A DNA stretch of 64,000 bases from Calothrix brevissima NIES-22 (GTDB lineage Bacteria > Cyanobacteriota > Cyanobacteriia > Cyanobacteriales > Nostocaceae), in the NCBI RefSeq assembly GCF_002367995.1, contig NZ_AP018207.1, positions 310,001 through 374,000 on the forward strand, given 5' to 3'. A program made the position numbers and the translations under genes. Under the pieces are notes generated by a model that ran no database searches, was not told where the DNA came from, and worked only from the letters and a program-made list of their open reading frames with translations. Shown piece by piece: positions 28,405 to 37,331 of the stretch (positions are counted from its first letter, which is position 1; every line of letters starts with the position of its first letter).

Positions 28405-28500
28405 TTACAGAATTTTAGCAGCGCGCAGACCGAATAATAGACCGCTAGCAATGCCAATAAACAAAGCTAAGAAACCGATATAAGCTACAACTGCAAACAT
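28405..28500 (-). CDS. petL: Cytochrome b6f complex subunit PetL (31 aa)
   Basis: A 31-residue single-helix membrane protein, [20 protein letters not shown] in its first 20 residues and ending LRAAKIL. It has the PetL pattern AYIxFxALFxGIAxG followed by a basic tail ending in K-I/L. A good ribosome-binding site (GGAGAA) lies seven bases upstream of the ATG. PetL is a small peripheral helix that stabilises the dimeric cytochrome b6f complex in the thylakoid. The gene is short enough to be missed by most gene callers. Confidence 0.82.
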   Translation of the reverse strand: MFAVVAYIGFLALFIGIASGLLFGLRAAKIL

Positions 28501-28556
28501 TTATTTTTCTCCACAATACTTCACTAAATCTATTGAATCATTAGTTAGTGGTCAAT

Positions 28557-28650
28557 GGTCAGTTGTCAGTTGTCAGTTGTCAGAAGGAACCGTCAACAGT
28601 CAACCGTCAACAGTCAACAGTCAACAGTCAACCGTCAACAGTCAACCGTC
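28557..28650. repeat. TCAGTTG and TCAACAG/TCAACCG heptamer arrays
   Basis: Two adjacent heptamer arrays, GTCAGTT followed by GTCAACA/GTCAACC, fill most of the space upstream of aroB. They are not part of any gene. Confidence 0.85.
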
Positions 28651-28709
28651 CCCACACTCCACAGATTGCGGTAAAATACAGCCCACGGGCGTGTTTTTAG
28701 GGCTAGGCA

Positions 28710-29801
28710 ATGACTTCTGTAATTAGCGTGAATTTACCACAGCAATCTTATGAGATTGCGATCGCACCTGGAAGCTTAGAACAACTGGGTGAGAAAATCA
28801 GCAGTTTGCAATTAGGTAAAAAGGTACTGCTGGTTTCTAACCCGACAATTTTTAAACATTATGGCGAAAAAGCGATCGCATCTTTACAAAATGCCGGATT
28901 TACAGTCTCTACTTGTATTCTGCCACCTGGGGAACGCTACAAAAACCTCAACTCAATCCAAAAAATTTACGATGCAGCCTTAGAAAACCGCTTGGAACGT
29001 TCCGCCACCATTGTCGCCTTGGGTGGCGGTGTCATTGGCGATATGGCTGGTTTTGCAGCCGCAACTTGGCTGCGAGGTATTCATATCGTCCAAGTTCCCA
29101 CCACATTATTAGCAATGGTAGACTCCGCAATTGGCGGGAAAACAGGAGTCAACCATCCCCAAGGTAAAAACTTAATTGGCGCATTCCATCAACCACGATT
29201 AGTATTAATCGATCCCACAGTCTTAAAAACCCTACCCGTGCGCGAATTTCGTGCCGGTATGGCAGAGGTAATTAAATATGGCGTCATCTGGGATGCAGAA
29301 TTATTTGCCCAAATGGAAGCCAGCAAACACCTCAATCAACTCCGCTATATTAAACCGGAACTGATTGAAAGCATATTAATTAAGTCTTGTCAAGCTAAAG
29401 CTGATGTTGTCAGCAAAGATGAAAAAGAAGCTGGATTAAGGGCAATTTTAAATTACGGTCATACCATCGGTCACGCTGTAGAAAGCTTAACCGGTTACCG
29501 TGTAGTTAATCATGGCGAAGCTGTAGGAATTGGGATGGTAGCAGCCGGACAAATTGCGGTAGAACTGGGAATGTGGCAAAAAGAAGAGACAGAACGTCAA
29601 AACGCCTTAATTCAAAAAGCAGGTTTACCCACACAATTACCATCTGGGCTAGATATTGAAGGTATTATTGACGCATTGCAACTAGATAAAAAAGTCAAAG
29701 CAGGTAAAGTCAGATTTGTTCTACCCACACAGATAGGTGTAGTCACAGTTACCGATGAAGTTCCCGCAGATATTATTCGTCAAGTCTTGCAGAAAATGTA
29801 A
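28710..29801 (+). CDS. aroB: 3-dehydroquinate synthase
   Basis: A 363-residue member of the AroB family. Hallmarks are [16 protein letters not shown] (NAD binding), [21 protein letters not shown], and the metal-binding Glu and His residues in [16 protein letters not shown] and [10 protein letters not shown]. It converts DAHP to 3-dehydroquinate, the second step of the shikimate pathway. The length is normal. The Uma2 gene starts 24 bp downstream on the same strand and may be co-transcribed. Confidence 0.97.
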   Translation: MTSVISVNLPQQSYEIAIAPGSLEQLGEKISSLQLGKKVLLVSNPTIFKHYGEKAIASLQNAGFTVSTCILPPGERYKNLNSIQKIYDAALENRLERSATIVALGGGVIGDMAGFAAATWLRGIHIVQVPTTLLAMVDSAIGGKTGVNHPQGKNLIGAFHQPRLVLIDPTVLKTLPVREFRAGMAEVIKYGVIWDAELFAQMEASKHLNQLRYIKPELIESILIKSCQAKADVVSKDEKEAGLRAILNYGHTIGHAVESLTGYRVVNHGEAVGIGMVAAGQIAVELGMWQKEETERQNALIQKAGLPTQLPSGLDIEGIIDALQLDKKVKAGKVRFVLPTQIGVVTVTDEVPADIIRQVLQKM

Positions 29802-29825
29802 ATAATCTCAAATCTCTAATCGAAC

Positions 29826-30401
29826 ATGGTCAAACTTGAAGCTAACAATAAATTGACCTTGCAAGAGTTCTTAAATCTTCCTCCAGGTGAGGGAGATATC
29901 ACCTACGAACTCGTTGATGGCCAAGCAATTGCGAAAATGTCACCAAAGAAATTTCACTCTAAACTAACTCGTGCCCTTCTCAATTTAATCGAGGAATTAT
30001 CCGCAGGTAAAGGAGAAGTTTGTCCAGAATTGGCTATAGCATTAACCCGCCAAGGAAAAGATTGGCTCCCAACGCCGGATCTGTTATATATCTCTAATGA
30101 ACGTTTACCCGCAGACTGGGATGAAGAAGGAACTTGTTCTGTTCCTCCCGATTTGGTAATTGAGATTATTTCCCCCGGACAAACTTTCGGACAAATGATT
30201 GCTAAAGCCAAAGATTATTTAGATGCTCAAGTCTTGCGGGTGTGGGTGGTAGATAGTAAAGCCAGAAGTATCACTGTATTTTACCCAGATGCGCCACCCA
30301 AGACATTTATGGGAGATGAATTACTCACCGATTCCTTATTTGAGGGGTGGGAATTTACCGTTGAGCAACTGTTTCAAAAAGCAAAAATTCCCTTAAAGTA
30401 G
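29826..30401 (+). CDS. Uma2 family (DUF820) putative endonuclease-fold protein
   Basis: A 191-residue protein of the Uma2 family, greatly expanded in cyanobacteria. Visible are the opening LTLQEFLNLPPGEGDITYEL, the PDLVIEIISPGQ motif and the VWVVDSKARSITVF strand, which give the PD-(D/E)XK-like nuclease core. Function is not established for the family, though a nuclease or mobile-element link has been proposed. It directly follows aroB. Confidence 0.88.
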   Translation: MVKLEANNKLTLQEFLNLPPGEGDITYELVDGQAIAKMSPKKFHSKLTRALLNLIEELSAGKGEVCPELAIALTRQGKDWLPTPDLLYISNERLPADWDEEGTCSVPPDLVIEIISPGQTFGQMIAKAKDYLDAQVLRVWVVDSKARSITVFYPDAPPKTFMGDELLTDSLFEGWEFTVEQLFQKAKIPLK

Positions 30402-30851
30402 TGTGGGGATGAGCTAAAAGCTGAATTAAATATACACATAGCCTAATTTGATTAAATTAGCTGATTTATCAATCGTGAACTTAATATACAAATCGTATAC
30501 TTGATTTTGTAGTTACAAAACTTGATTTACAACTTGTATATTTGATTTACGAATTAGAAAACTTGATTTACGAATCGTATACTTGATTTACAACTTGTAT
30601 ATTTGATTTACGAATTAGAAGACTTGATTTACGAATCGTATATTTGATTTACAACTTGCACTCGCAGCAAATACAGCAAATTGCCAAAATTGACTTTCTA
30701 CTCTGGGTAGGTGATAGAATTTTCGCGATCGCTCGTCATTCACAAAGCATCTCATACCAATTTAAACAAAGAATGCGACAGATTGTAGGGGCACTGGCAC
30801 TGCCATGCCCCGAAGCGCGTACTGTATTGCACTCAACCGAGAAACGCTATA
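30402..30851. other. Intergenic region with a complex tandem repeat
   Basis: Between Uma2 and the convergent ftsW. It contains the 20-21-bp array at 30481-30660 and then a stretch with HIP1 sites. No gene is supported. Confidence 0.5.
30481..30660. repeat. 20/21-bp tandem repeat with three alternating unit types
   Basis: About eight units starting TTGATTTAC. The types alternate: CTTGATTTACGAATCGTATA (A), CTTGATTTACAACTTGTATA (B), and TTTGATTTACGAATTAGAAR plus A (C). The order B-C-A repeats at least twice, so there is a higher-order unit of about 61 bp. Several units contain inner inverted repeats such as TATACNATTCGTA. Confidence 0.8.
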
Positions 30852-32054
30852 TTAAACTTTCGTTTTCTTGAACATTTGACGCCGACGCTGAAAATCCTTT
30901 TGATTTGTGCGCAAAGGTACTACATCAGCTTCGCTACTCTCTCTAGCTACGCGAATCAGTAACGCCGCACCGACAAGACTAGCAATCATCGAATTACCAC
31001 CATAACTAAACATAGGTAAAGGTAAGCCCGTAGTTGGTAAAGCACCTGTCGCGACGCCAATATGCAGCAAAGATTGTCCTACCATCACAATCGTCACCCC
31101 AATCGCTACCAAACGAGACACAGGATTTTTCGCCTTCAGCGCCACCATTAAACCCAAAGTAGCGAATATAGCTAACATTAACAGCAAAACCATACTCCCA
31201 ACAAAACCAAATTCTTCAGCGAACACCGCAAAAATAAAATCAGTATCCTGAATTGGGAGATAAAACAACTTTTGTTGAGATAGTCCAAACCCCGAACCCC
31301 AAGTTTGACCAGAACCCACAGCTAATAAACTTTGTACCAATTGATAGCCATCCCCTGTAGCATCAGCCCAAGGATTGAGAAACGACATCACCCGCTTGCG
31401 CTGGTACTCCTTAATGCTAATACTCAATAAAGCTAACAAAACCCCACCTACAGCTGTTCCTCCCAGATACTTGTAAGGTAACCCTGCTGCTAAAGCAATT
31501 AACCAAATAGTTGTCCCGCACAGTGCTGTAGTACTCAAGTTAGGTTGAGCAATAATTCCTAAAAGTACCAGCCCAAAAATACCCAACCAAGTGAAGCGAA
31601 CCCGCCAACTTAACTTTTCCCACTGACCAAATAATCGCGCACTTTGGAGTACCAAAAACGGCTTAATCAGTTCTGAAGGCTGAATAGGAATCGGGCCGAT
31701 AGCAATCCAACGCGCTGCATCAAAAGCTTTTCTGCCTAATCCTGGTATAAGCGTACTAAAAATTAACAGGAGAAACAATATTAAAAACCAATGGCTGACC
31801 CTTAAAATTTTTTTTAAGGGGAGATGCACAATTATATTGAATAAAATTAGCGAAACCAGCACCCAAAGCAGTTGACGCTTAAAGTAATACAGTCCATCAT
31901 TTTGACGAACAGCAGCAACAGTATAAGATGCTGAAAATAAGATAATTAAACCGACAAACAGCCAAATCAATGTTAACCAGCGCAACAGGCGCGCCTCCAA
32001 AGCCCAGCTGGAAACGGAATTATCAAAAATCGGAATCAGGCGACTTAGATTCAC
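30852..32054 (-). CDS. ftsW: FtsW/RodA family lipid II polymerase, probably FtsW
   Basis: A 400-residue SEDS-family protein with about ten membrane helices. Conserved blocks are PIQPSELIKPFLVL, the long loop with VMSFLNPWADATGDGYQLVQ, SGFGLSQQKLFYLPIQDTDFIFAV, and GLPLPMFSYGGNSM near the C-terminus. SEDS proteins polymerise lipid II into glycan strands. The sequence looks more like FtsW (septal) than RodA, but this is a judgement from motifs. It is an isolated gene with no dcw neighbours. Confidence 0.85.
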   Translation of the reverse strand: MNLSRLIPIFDNSVSSWALEARLLRWLTLIWLFVGLIILFSASYTVAAVRQNDGLYYFKRQLLWVLVSLILFNIIVHLPLKKILRVSHWFLILFLLLIFSTLIPGLGRKAFDAARWIAIGPIPIQPSELIKPFLVLQSARLFGQWEKLSWRVRFTWLGIFGLVLLGIIAQPNLSTTALCGTTIWLIALAAGLPYKYLGGTAVGGVLLALLSISIKEYQRKRVMSFLNPWADATGDGYQLVQSLLAVGSGQTWGSGFGLSQQKLFYLPIQDTDFIFAVFAEEFGFVGSMVLLLMLAIFATLGLMVALKAKNPVSRLVAIGVTIVMVGQSLLHIGVATGALPTTGLPLPMFSYGGNSMIASLVGAALLIRVARESSEADVVPLRTNQKDFQRRRQMFKKTKV

Positions 32055-32398
32055 AATCAGTATAGGTATAAGAACTTTTAGATTTTAGATTTGATATTTT
32101 AGATTTGGGAAGGGTAAAACAGTAATTAACTTGTATAATATATACCCTGAATAAATTACCAATACCCTAAGATAGATGTTTTTGATTTTACAGTTTTTGG
32201 CAGCCTGAGGATTTTCGCTCCCAAGCAAAGCATGGAAGCTAGATGAAATTGGGGTTTCACGTTGACTTGAAACCTGGGTAAGATGCGACTATACAAAAAA
32301 AAGTCCGCTTCTGCGGACTAGTTGAAACCCTATTGTATTGATTTCGTATCACTTCAGGCTTAACCTGAAACCTGATTGCAGGATTTAGCTTATTGGTT
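32055..32398. other. Intergenic region with a terminator
   Basis: Holds the upstream region of ftsW and the terminator at 32295-32319. Nothing else was recognised. Confidence 0.5.
32295..32319 (-). terminator. Rho-independent terminator of the 32399-33130 gene
   Basis: On the minus strand, AGTCCGC, a four-base loop and GCGGACT form a 7-bp stem followed immediately by eight T residues. It is about 80 bp after the stop codon of the upstream gene and is the clearest intrinsic terminator in the window. Confidence 0.85.
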
Positions 32399-33130
32399 TT
32401 AAGGCTGACTCTGCAACTTTTTCATTTCATGCTGCACATCTAAGGCAATCTGCAATGCTTCATTGAGTATACGGCCATGTTCAGTAGCCTGTTCAGTAAC
32501 CTGCATTGCTGTTAAAGTTGCCAAATTATCAGCAAAGAAATCACTATGATTAATAATAAAGTTTTTATTTTCTCGCAAAATTTTCTCGGTTTTGAGCGCC
32601 CGTACTAAATCATTTCGCGTCAGTCGCAGTGCTGCTAACACTCTCTCCCGTTCGCGAATGCTAACATCTGAATTACCAGCATCTTCTATTTGATCGTTAA
32701 TATCGATGGCTTTAATAATTGCATTATATCTATCGACATCGTTTAATAAAATTTGCAAAGAATGTGTCATGTTTGCTTTTAGCAGTTTACTACGTTTTCT
32801 CCACATTACGTATAAACCTATTTGGGTAACTCCCCCCAGCCATAAGCCCAAAAGCATCAATACTAACCAAGATGGAACTGTCAGCCACAAATCGAATAAT
32901 TTGACAATGAAATCAAAAGCTATATAACAGCCAACTAATATAGAAAAGCTGATAAAAACTACTGTAGCGCCTTCAGTTCCTTTAATTTTTCCTAGAACTT
33001 GCTTTACAAATTGCCCTACCGGCACAATAATATTTAGGAGTTCATCTTTTACAGGCAGATTAGTCAAATTTTGTAGTTCTTTGGCAGTAATCTCCAACCC
33101 TTGTAAATCATCTCGCACAGTTTTATCCAC
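32399..33130 (-). CDS. Hypothetical membrane protein with two central helices
   Basis: A 243-residue protein. It has a soluble N-terminal helix region (1-50), two membrane segments (about 56-80 and 86-108, with WLVLMLLGLWLGGVTQIGLY), then a long charged helical C-terminal domain (110-243) with coiled-coil character. No known family is recognised. It is probably anchored in the cytoplasmic membrane with both ends inside. It has its own terminator and no close neighbours. Confidence 0.65.
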   Translation of the reverse strand: MDKTVRDDLQGLEITAKELQNLTNLPVKDELLNIIVPVGQFVKQVLGKIKGTEGATVVFISFSILVGCYIAFDFIVKLFDLWLTVPSWLVLMLLGLWLGGVTQIGLYVMWRKRSKLLKANMTHSLQILLNDVDRYNAIIKAIDINDQIEDAGNSDVSIRERERVLAALRLTRNDLVRALKTEKILRENKNFIINHSDFFADNLATLTAMQVTEQATEHGRILNEALQIALDVQHEMKKLQSQP

Positions 33131-34499
33131 CTTGCCAGAATAGTTATTTAGTACAATATAGCAAGCTAATTTTGGGATGTTAAGTCAGCAGTTTTATCGA
33201 TAAATCATAGGCAAAATAAATATTTACATTTAGCAAATAATAGTTTTTGTACAATCAGATACTCTTTTTAAGAGACAACTGACCCTAGTTTAGCAACTGA
33301 CATACAAAACTCTTTTACATATCATTGGTAGCTAGGTAATAAATATATGAGTTGTTCAAGTTACATTTAATCAGATTAATTTGTTTTTTCTTGGCTTACA
33401 CTTGACGCTAGCGAAAATATCTAGTAAGTTATGGCGGCAATAAAGCTACTATGTAAAATGGATAAAAAGCTTGAGTTATAAGCATGATTTCTTTTTACTT
33501 TTTACCTTTTACTTTTTACTTGTTCTACTAGGATGTTCTTCTAGGACAAAGTTTAGCTGAACAATTAGCTCCCTATCGACAGAGAAATGGTTATGCTTTA
33601 CTATTGTATCTAGCAGACTGTCTAGGAGCAATGCTTACTGCCGACGACAAAAAACTGCTAGCGAATATTTTTATTTGTTGACAATTCCTGGCTAGGAAGC
33701 TGAGTCAGCCAGTTCAGTCATTAAATCTGTAGATGCTCTTGGGTGGTATTTCCCAAGAGTAGTAACTGTCATCAGAAGTTCCCTGCTTTCTGGAAAAAGC
33801 TTTTTCCCATATCAGCACCAAAGAATTGCATAAATTCTGAATAACTGCTGTATATATATTGAGAGTGCATCAGACTTATTAAATTAACTGACAATTTAAT
33901 AAGTCAATTCGCTCTCAAACTCACTAGGAATAATTTTTGAGCAAAATAAAATTGATGGACAAATGTTTGATTTATCTTTGATATTATGTAAACTTGCATA
34001 CTGATTATATGCTTCCCATCTCACGGGAAAAATATTCAGTACATCTTTTGCTACCTTGTCTACTGTTTCTCTGAAGAGTTTCCTTATGCTATGAGTATTA
34101 TGAGGAATTAATAAAGATTACTATATTTAGTTTAATTACCAAGATTTTCTTATAGAATAAGACTCATGAAATTAGCTATATATTTACAATTATAGAGGTA
34201 GGAATAAACTTACAATTATTGAGATTAAGATGATTGATCTGGTATCTAAGTGCTTATTGCGCTCTGTTTTTATAACATAGATGCTCATCATGAATAAAAT
34301 TAAAAATAGGCTATTACTGATAGTGAGTAAGTCAAAAGCCTGATATTTTTGGCTTTTCCTTCCAGGGAAATGGTATTTTTATTTCTGCTGTGCTGTACGA
34401 TTTGGCAAATGCAATTGCTTGAATGATTATTTGTCAATATCAGTTACCCACTGGGGTATATATGTCAAGATTAAGATGAGGACTTAGACGAGTCATCAT
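33131..34499. other. Long intergenic region (about 1.4 kb)
   Basis: Mostly AT-rich and non-coding. It holds a low-complexity TTTTTACTT patch near 33490-33520 and one decayed coding fragment at 33532-33681. No RNA gene, promoter or strong hairpin was recognised. Its size suggests a deleted gene. Confidence 0.5.
33532..33681 (+). pseudogene. Short decayed coding fragment, family unknown
   Basis: A 49-codon open stretch without a start codon, bounded by TAG (33529) and TGA. It reads LAEQLAPYRQRNGYALLLYL in its middle, has protein-like composition and differs from the surrounding AT-rich DNA. It looks like the tail of a lost gene, but I cannot name the family. Confidence 0.3.
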
Positions 34500-35870
34500 A
34501 TGTTAGGAACTTTACTCGACGGGCGTTATCAAGTCCTCCAAGTCCTGGGAGGAGGGGGATTTGGGCAAACTTACATTGCACAAGACACACATCGGCCAGG
34601 TGCGCCTAGGTGTGTTGTTAAGCATTTAAAGCCTTGTACTCACAATCCAGAATTCCTGACAACAGCAAGACGTTTATTTAATAGTGAAGCAGAAACACTA
34701 GAAAAGTTGGGTCACCACGATCAGATTCCTCGGCTGTTAGCTTACTTTGAACAAGACCAGGAATTTTTCTTGGTGCAAGAGTTTATTCAAGGACATTCTC
34801 TGAAAACAGAATTTTTACCAGGTCAACGCTGGACAGAAGAACAAGTTGTGCAACTTCTGCAACAAATTTTGGGGATTTTGGAGTTTGTCCACGCTCACAA
34901 AGTTATTCATCGAGATGTTAAGCCGGATAATATAATTAGGCGACCTCAAGATTGCAAATTAGTGCTGATTGACTTTGGCGCAGTTAAACAAATCCAAACC
35001 CAATTACTCACAGTTGCTGGGCATGGAGATACTACTATTGCCATAGGTACCCCTGGGTATATGGCTACAGAACAGGGACAAGGGAAACCTCGCCCTAACA
35101 GCGATCTTTATTCTTTGGGTATTATTGCAATTCAGGCTTTAACAGGCTTACATCCCAAGCAACTTCAAGAAGATCCGACTACAGGCGAAATTCTTTGGCA
35201 ACACCATGCTCAAGTTAGTCCTTGGTTAGGCCATATAATCTCAAAAATGGTGCTGTACCATTTTAAGGAGCGCTACCAGACTGCAACCGAAGTTTTACAA
35301 GTATTACAGCAGGTGATTAGCGATACTGAAGTTGAATATCAAATGACTCAACCGCCGTTATCTCTAATCCATATTCCCCAGTCTGGGAATTCTCAACAGA
35401 ATACAGTCAGACAGGAAATAACTTCAATTTTAAATCCGGAGCAGCATAAGTATCTGGAAAGTATACTTTTGCAATATGTTGGACCTTTAGCACCGACGTT
35501 AATTAGGCAAATTGCAGCAACAGCATCGAGTTATCAAGAAGTTGTAGACACTTTGTCAGTACATCTGGGAGAAAGACACAAAGACGAGTTCAAGCAGAAG
35601 TCAATGATGTTTCTGCGAGAATCTACGACAAATTCTCAACCTCAGTCTAAGATTGTACCCAATCAGGCGGTTCCTGCAATTAGCGATCGCTTTGTGCGAC
35701 AATGCGAGCAAGAGTTAGTTCGCATAATTGGCCCCATCGCTACTTTCTTAGTTCAAAAAGCAATTAAATCTGCACCTCAAATTACCGAAGAGGAACTGGT
35801 GAATACTTTGAAATCACAAATTCCTGACCCCAAAAAGGCAGCAGAATTTCAGCAACGCCTACTTCCTTAA
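34500..35870 (+). CDS. Ser/Thr protein kinase with duplicated C-terminal helical domain
   Basis: A 456-residue Hanks-type kinase: GGGGFGQTY loop, ATP-binding Lys41, HRDVKPDN and DFG motifs all present. After the kinase domain (about 1-280) come two homologous helical modules of about 60 residues (about 310-370 and 395-456). Each has the pattern (L/C)E..L...(V/I)GP(L/I)A..L(I/V), which I associate with the DUF8082-type domain of cyanobacterial signalling proteins. There is no TPR or membrane segment. The kinase domain is clearly related to that at 5614-7707, but the accessory parts differ. Confidence 0.9.
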   Translation: MLGTLLDGRYQVLQVLGGGGFGQTYIAQDTHRPGAPRCVVKHLKPCTHNPEFLTTARRLFNSEAETLEKLGHHDQIPRLLAYFEQDQEFFLVQEFIQGHSLKTEFLPGQRWTEEQVVQLLQQILGILEFVHAHKVIHRDVKPDNIIRRPQDCKLVLIDFGAVKQIQTQLLTVAGHGDTTIAIGTPGYMATEQGQGKPRPNSDLYSLGIIAIQALTGLHPKQLQEDPTTGEILWQHHAQVSPWLGHIISKMVLYHFKERYQTATEVLQVLQQVISDTEVEYQMTQPPLSLIHIPQSGNSQQNTVRQEITSILNPEQHKYLESILLQYVGPLAPTLIRQIAATASSYQEVVDTLSVHLGERHKDEFKQKSMMFLRESTTNSQPQSKIVPNQAVPAISDRFVRQCEQELVRIIGPIATFLVQKAIKSAPQITEEELVNTLKSQIPDPKKAAEFQQRLLP

Positions 35871-36237
35871 AAATCTTATTAGTCAATAGTCAATAGTCAA
35901 TAGTCAATAGTCAATAGTCAATAGTCAATAGTCAATAGTCAATAGTCAATAGTCAATAGTCAATAGTCAATAGTCAATAGTCAATAGTCAATAGTCAATA
36001 GTCAATAGTCAATAGTCAATAGTCAATAGTCAATAGTTATTTGTCTTTTGTCATTAGACTTGTTGCAAAAGTCTTGATTCTCTCTTTCTCTTTTGCGGCG
36101 AATGAGTGAGACAAAAAAATATTTATGTAAGAGGCTCCATGAGCTACGCTCACAAGGAACAATGAAAATCTATCTTCCCATGCCCCATGCCCCATGCCCT
36201 GTATATTAGTAAGGGTTTCAAGTCTATTTACTTAACA
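35871..36237. other. Intergenic region dominated by a heptamer array
   Basis: Between the convergent kinase and DUF3365 genes. It holds the AGTCAAT array and a TGCCCCATGCCCCA stretch at about 36180-36198. No gene is seen. Confidence 0.6.
35881..36037. repeat. Perfect AGTCAAT array, about 22 copies
   Basis: 157 bp made only of the 7-bp unit AGTCAAT, with no substitution that I can see. It is the longest and purest heptamer array in the window. Such purity implies recent slippage or gene conversion. Copy number may differ between isolates, and the array could be mis-assembled. Confidence 0.95.
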
Positions 36238-37149
36238 TTATTGACTCTGTTGGTTAAGCATATCTATAGCTATTTGTAAACTATATTTCATCCGATTAAA
36301 TGCAGAAGATAAACCACCAATTTCATCGTTAGAATCTTCATCAAAGTTAGCAGTCATGTCTCCGGTACTAACTTTTTGAGCGGTTCTTTCAATTTTTCTA
36401 ATCCGCTCAATTACTGTTTTCTTGATTAAGAAATTAATTAAAATCACGACGATCGCAAAAATCACAATCAACAGCCCCATGATCCATATCCAAGTTTGTT
36501 GGGCGCTATTAAAAACCTGCTCTGAAGGTACTGAGATGATTTGAGCCGCTACAATTTCATTGAGTTTCCAACCAAAACCATTATTGGAACCATAGGTAGT
36601 TAACTGACTTTTAGGAGCCTGATCTGGGGTAGAATGACAACGCAGACAACTTTGTTGGGTGATGGCTAAGGGACGGGCAATATAAAAGACTGTGCCTTCT
36701 GGAAAGCTACGAAAATCTGCAATTTCTTTGAGATTGGGGTTTTTGCGGAATCGCTCGACCACTTGCGCTTCAAAACTATCAGCTTTATCCCTTAAATTAG
36801 TCGGATTCAGTGTTGCTTCTTTATACAGAAAGTTTTTATATTCTTCATTTTTCCGTAAATTTTCAAATACTTCTGTAGCTGAAAAAGCTGGGACTGTTTC
36901 CGAAATAAATACTGGATCGGTTTCTAGCCTATCTTTTAGTAAAGGATTGATGCGGTCTTGCGTATATTGTCTGACAGAGTTCATGGTTTTACTCAAAATC
37001 AGAGCTTTGGTAGCAACTTCATTTTGCGCTCTGCGTTGGAGTACACTTGATAAGGCTGTACCACTGATGACAATGCTAATGATAAAAACTACGATTAACA
37101 GTAAGTTAAATTTAGTACCAATATTAAAATCTTTGAATTTTTTAAACAT
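36238..37149 (-). CDS. DUF3365 (c-heme) HAMP membrane sensor without kinase domain
   Basis: A 303-residue protein. The first membrane helix is about 13-33. A periplasmic DUF3365/Tll0287-like domain follows (about 40-215), containing a heme-c motif CxxCH (Cys168, Cys171, His172). The second helix is about 220-242 and a HAMP domain about 243-295. It then stops: no histidine-kinase, cyclase or methyl-accepting domain follows. Heme-bearing sensors of this type respond to redox or gas ligands. Output would need a partner protein. The gene is divergent from a PhnD-like lipoprotein gene 182 bp away. Confidence 0.87.
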   Translation of the reverse strand: MFKKFKDFNIGTKFNLLLIVVFIISIVISGTALSSVLQRRAQNEVATKALILSKTMNSVRQYTQDRINPLLKDRLETDPVFISETVPAFSATEVFENLRKNEEYKNFLYKEATLNPTNLRDKADSFEAQVVERFRKNPNLKEIADFRSFPEGTVFYIARPLAITQQSCLRCHSTPDQAPKSQLTTYGSNNGFGWKLNEIVAAQIISVPSEQVFNSAQQTWIWIMGLLIVIFAIVVILINFLIKKTVIERIRKIERTAQKVSTGDMTANFDEDSNDEIGGLSSAFNRMKYSLQIAIDMLNQQSQ

Positions 37150-37331
37150 AATTATTATCTCTAGACAAAACTTTACATATGATTGCAGAAATATAATCTT
37201 ATATTACTTATAGCTAGTTTATAGCAGATACTACAAAAGTAAACAAATATTAATTAAATTATTGTTGATTATTAGGCTGCATAACTTCTTAATCTCAAAG
37301 CTATTATAGTTTTTGCGCGCATAAATTACTC

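Noticed and set aside
30644-30871. Plus-strand open frame of 75 codons after the tandem repeat
   Set aside because: It begins within repeat sequence, overlaps the 3' end of ftsW and crosses a REP-like segment; no conserved protein pattern.
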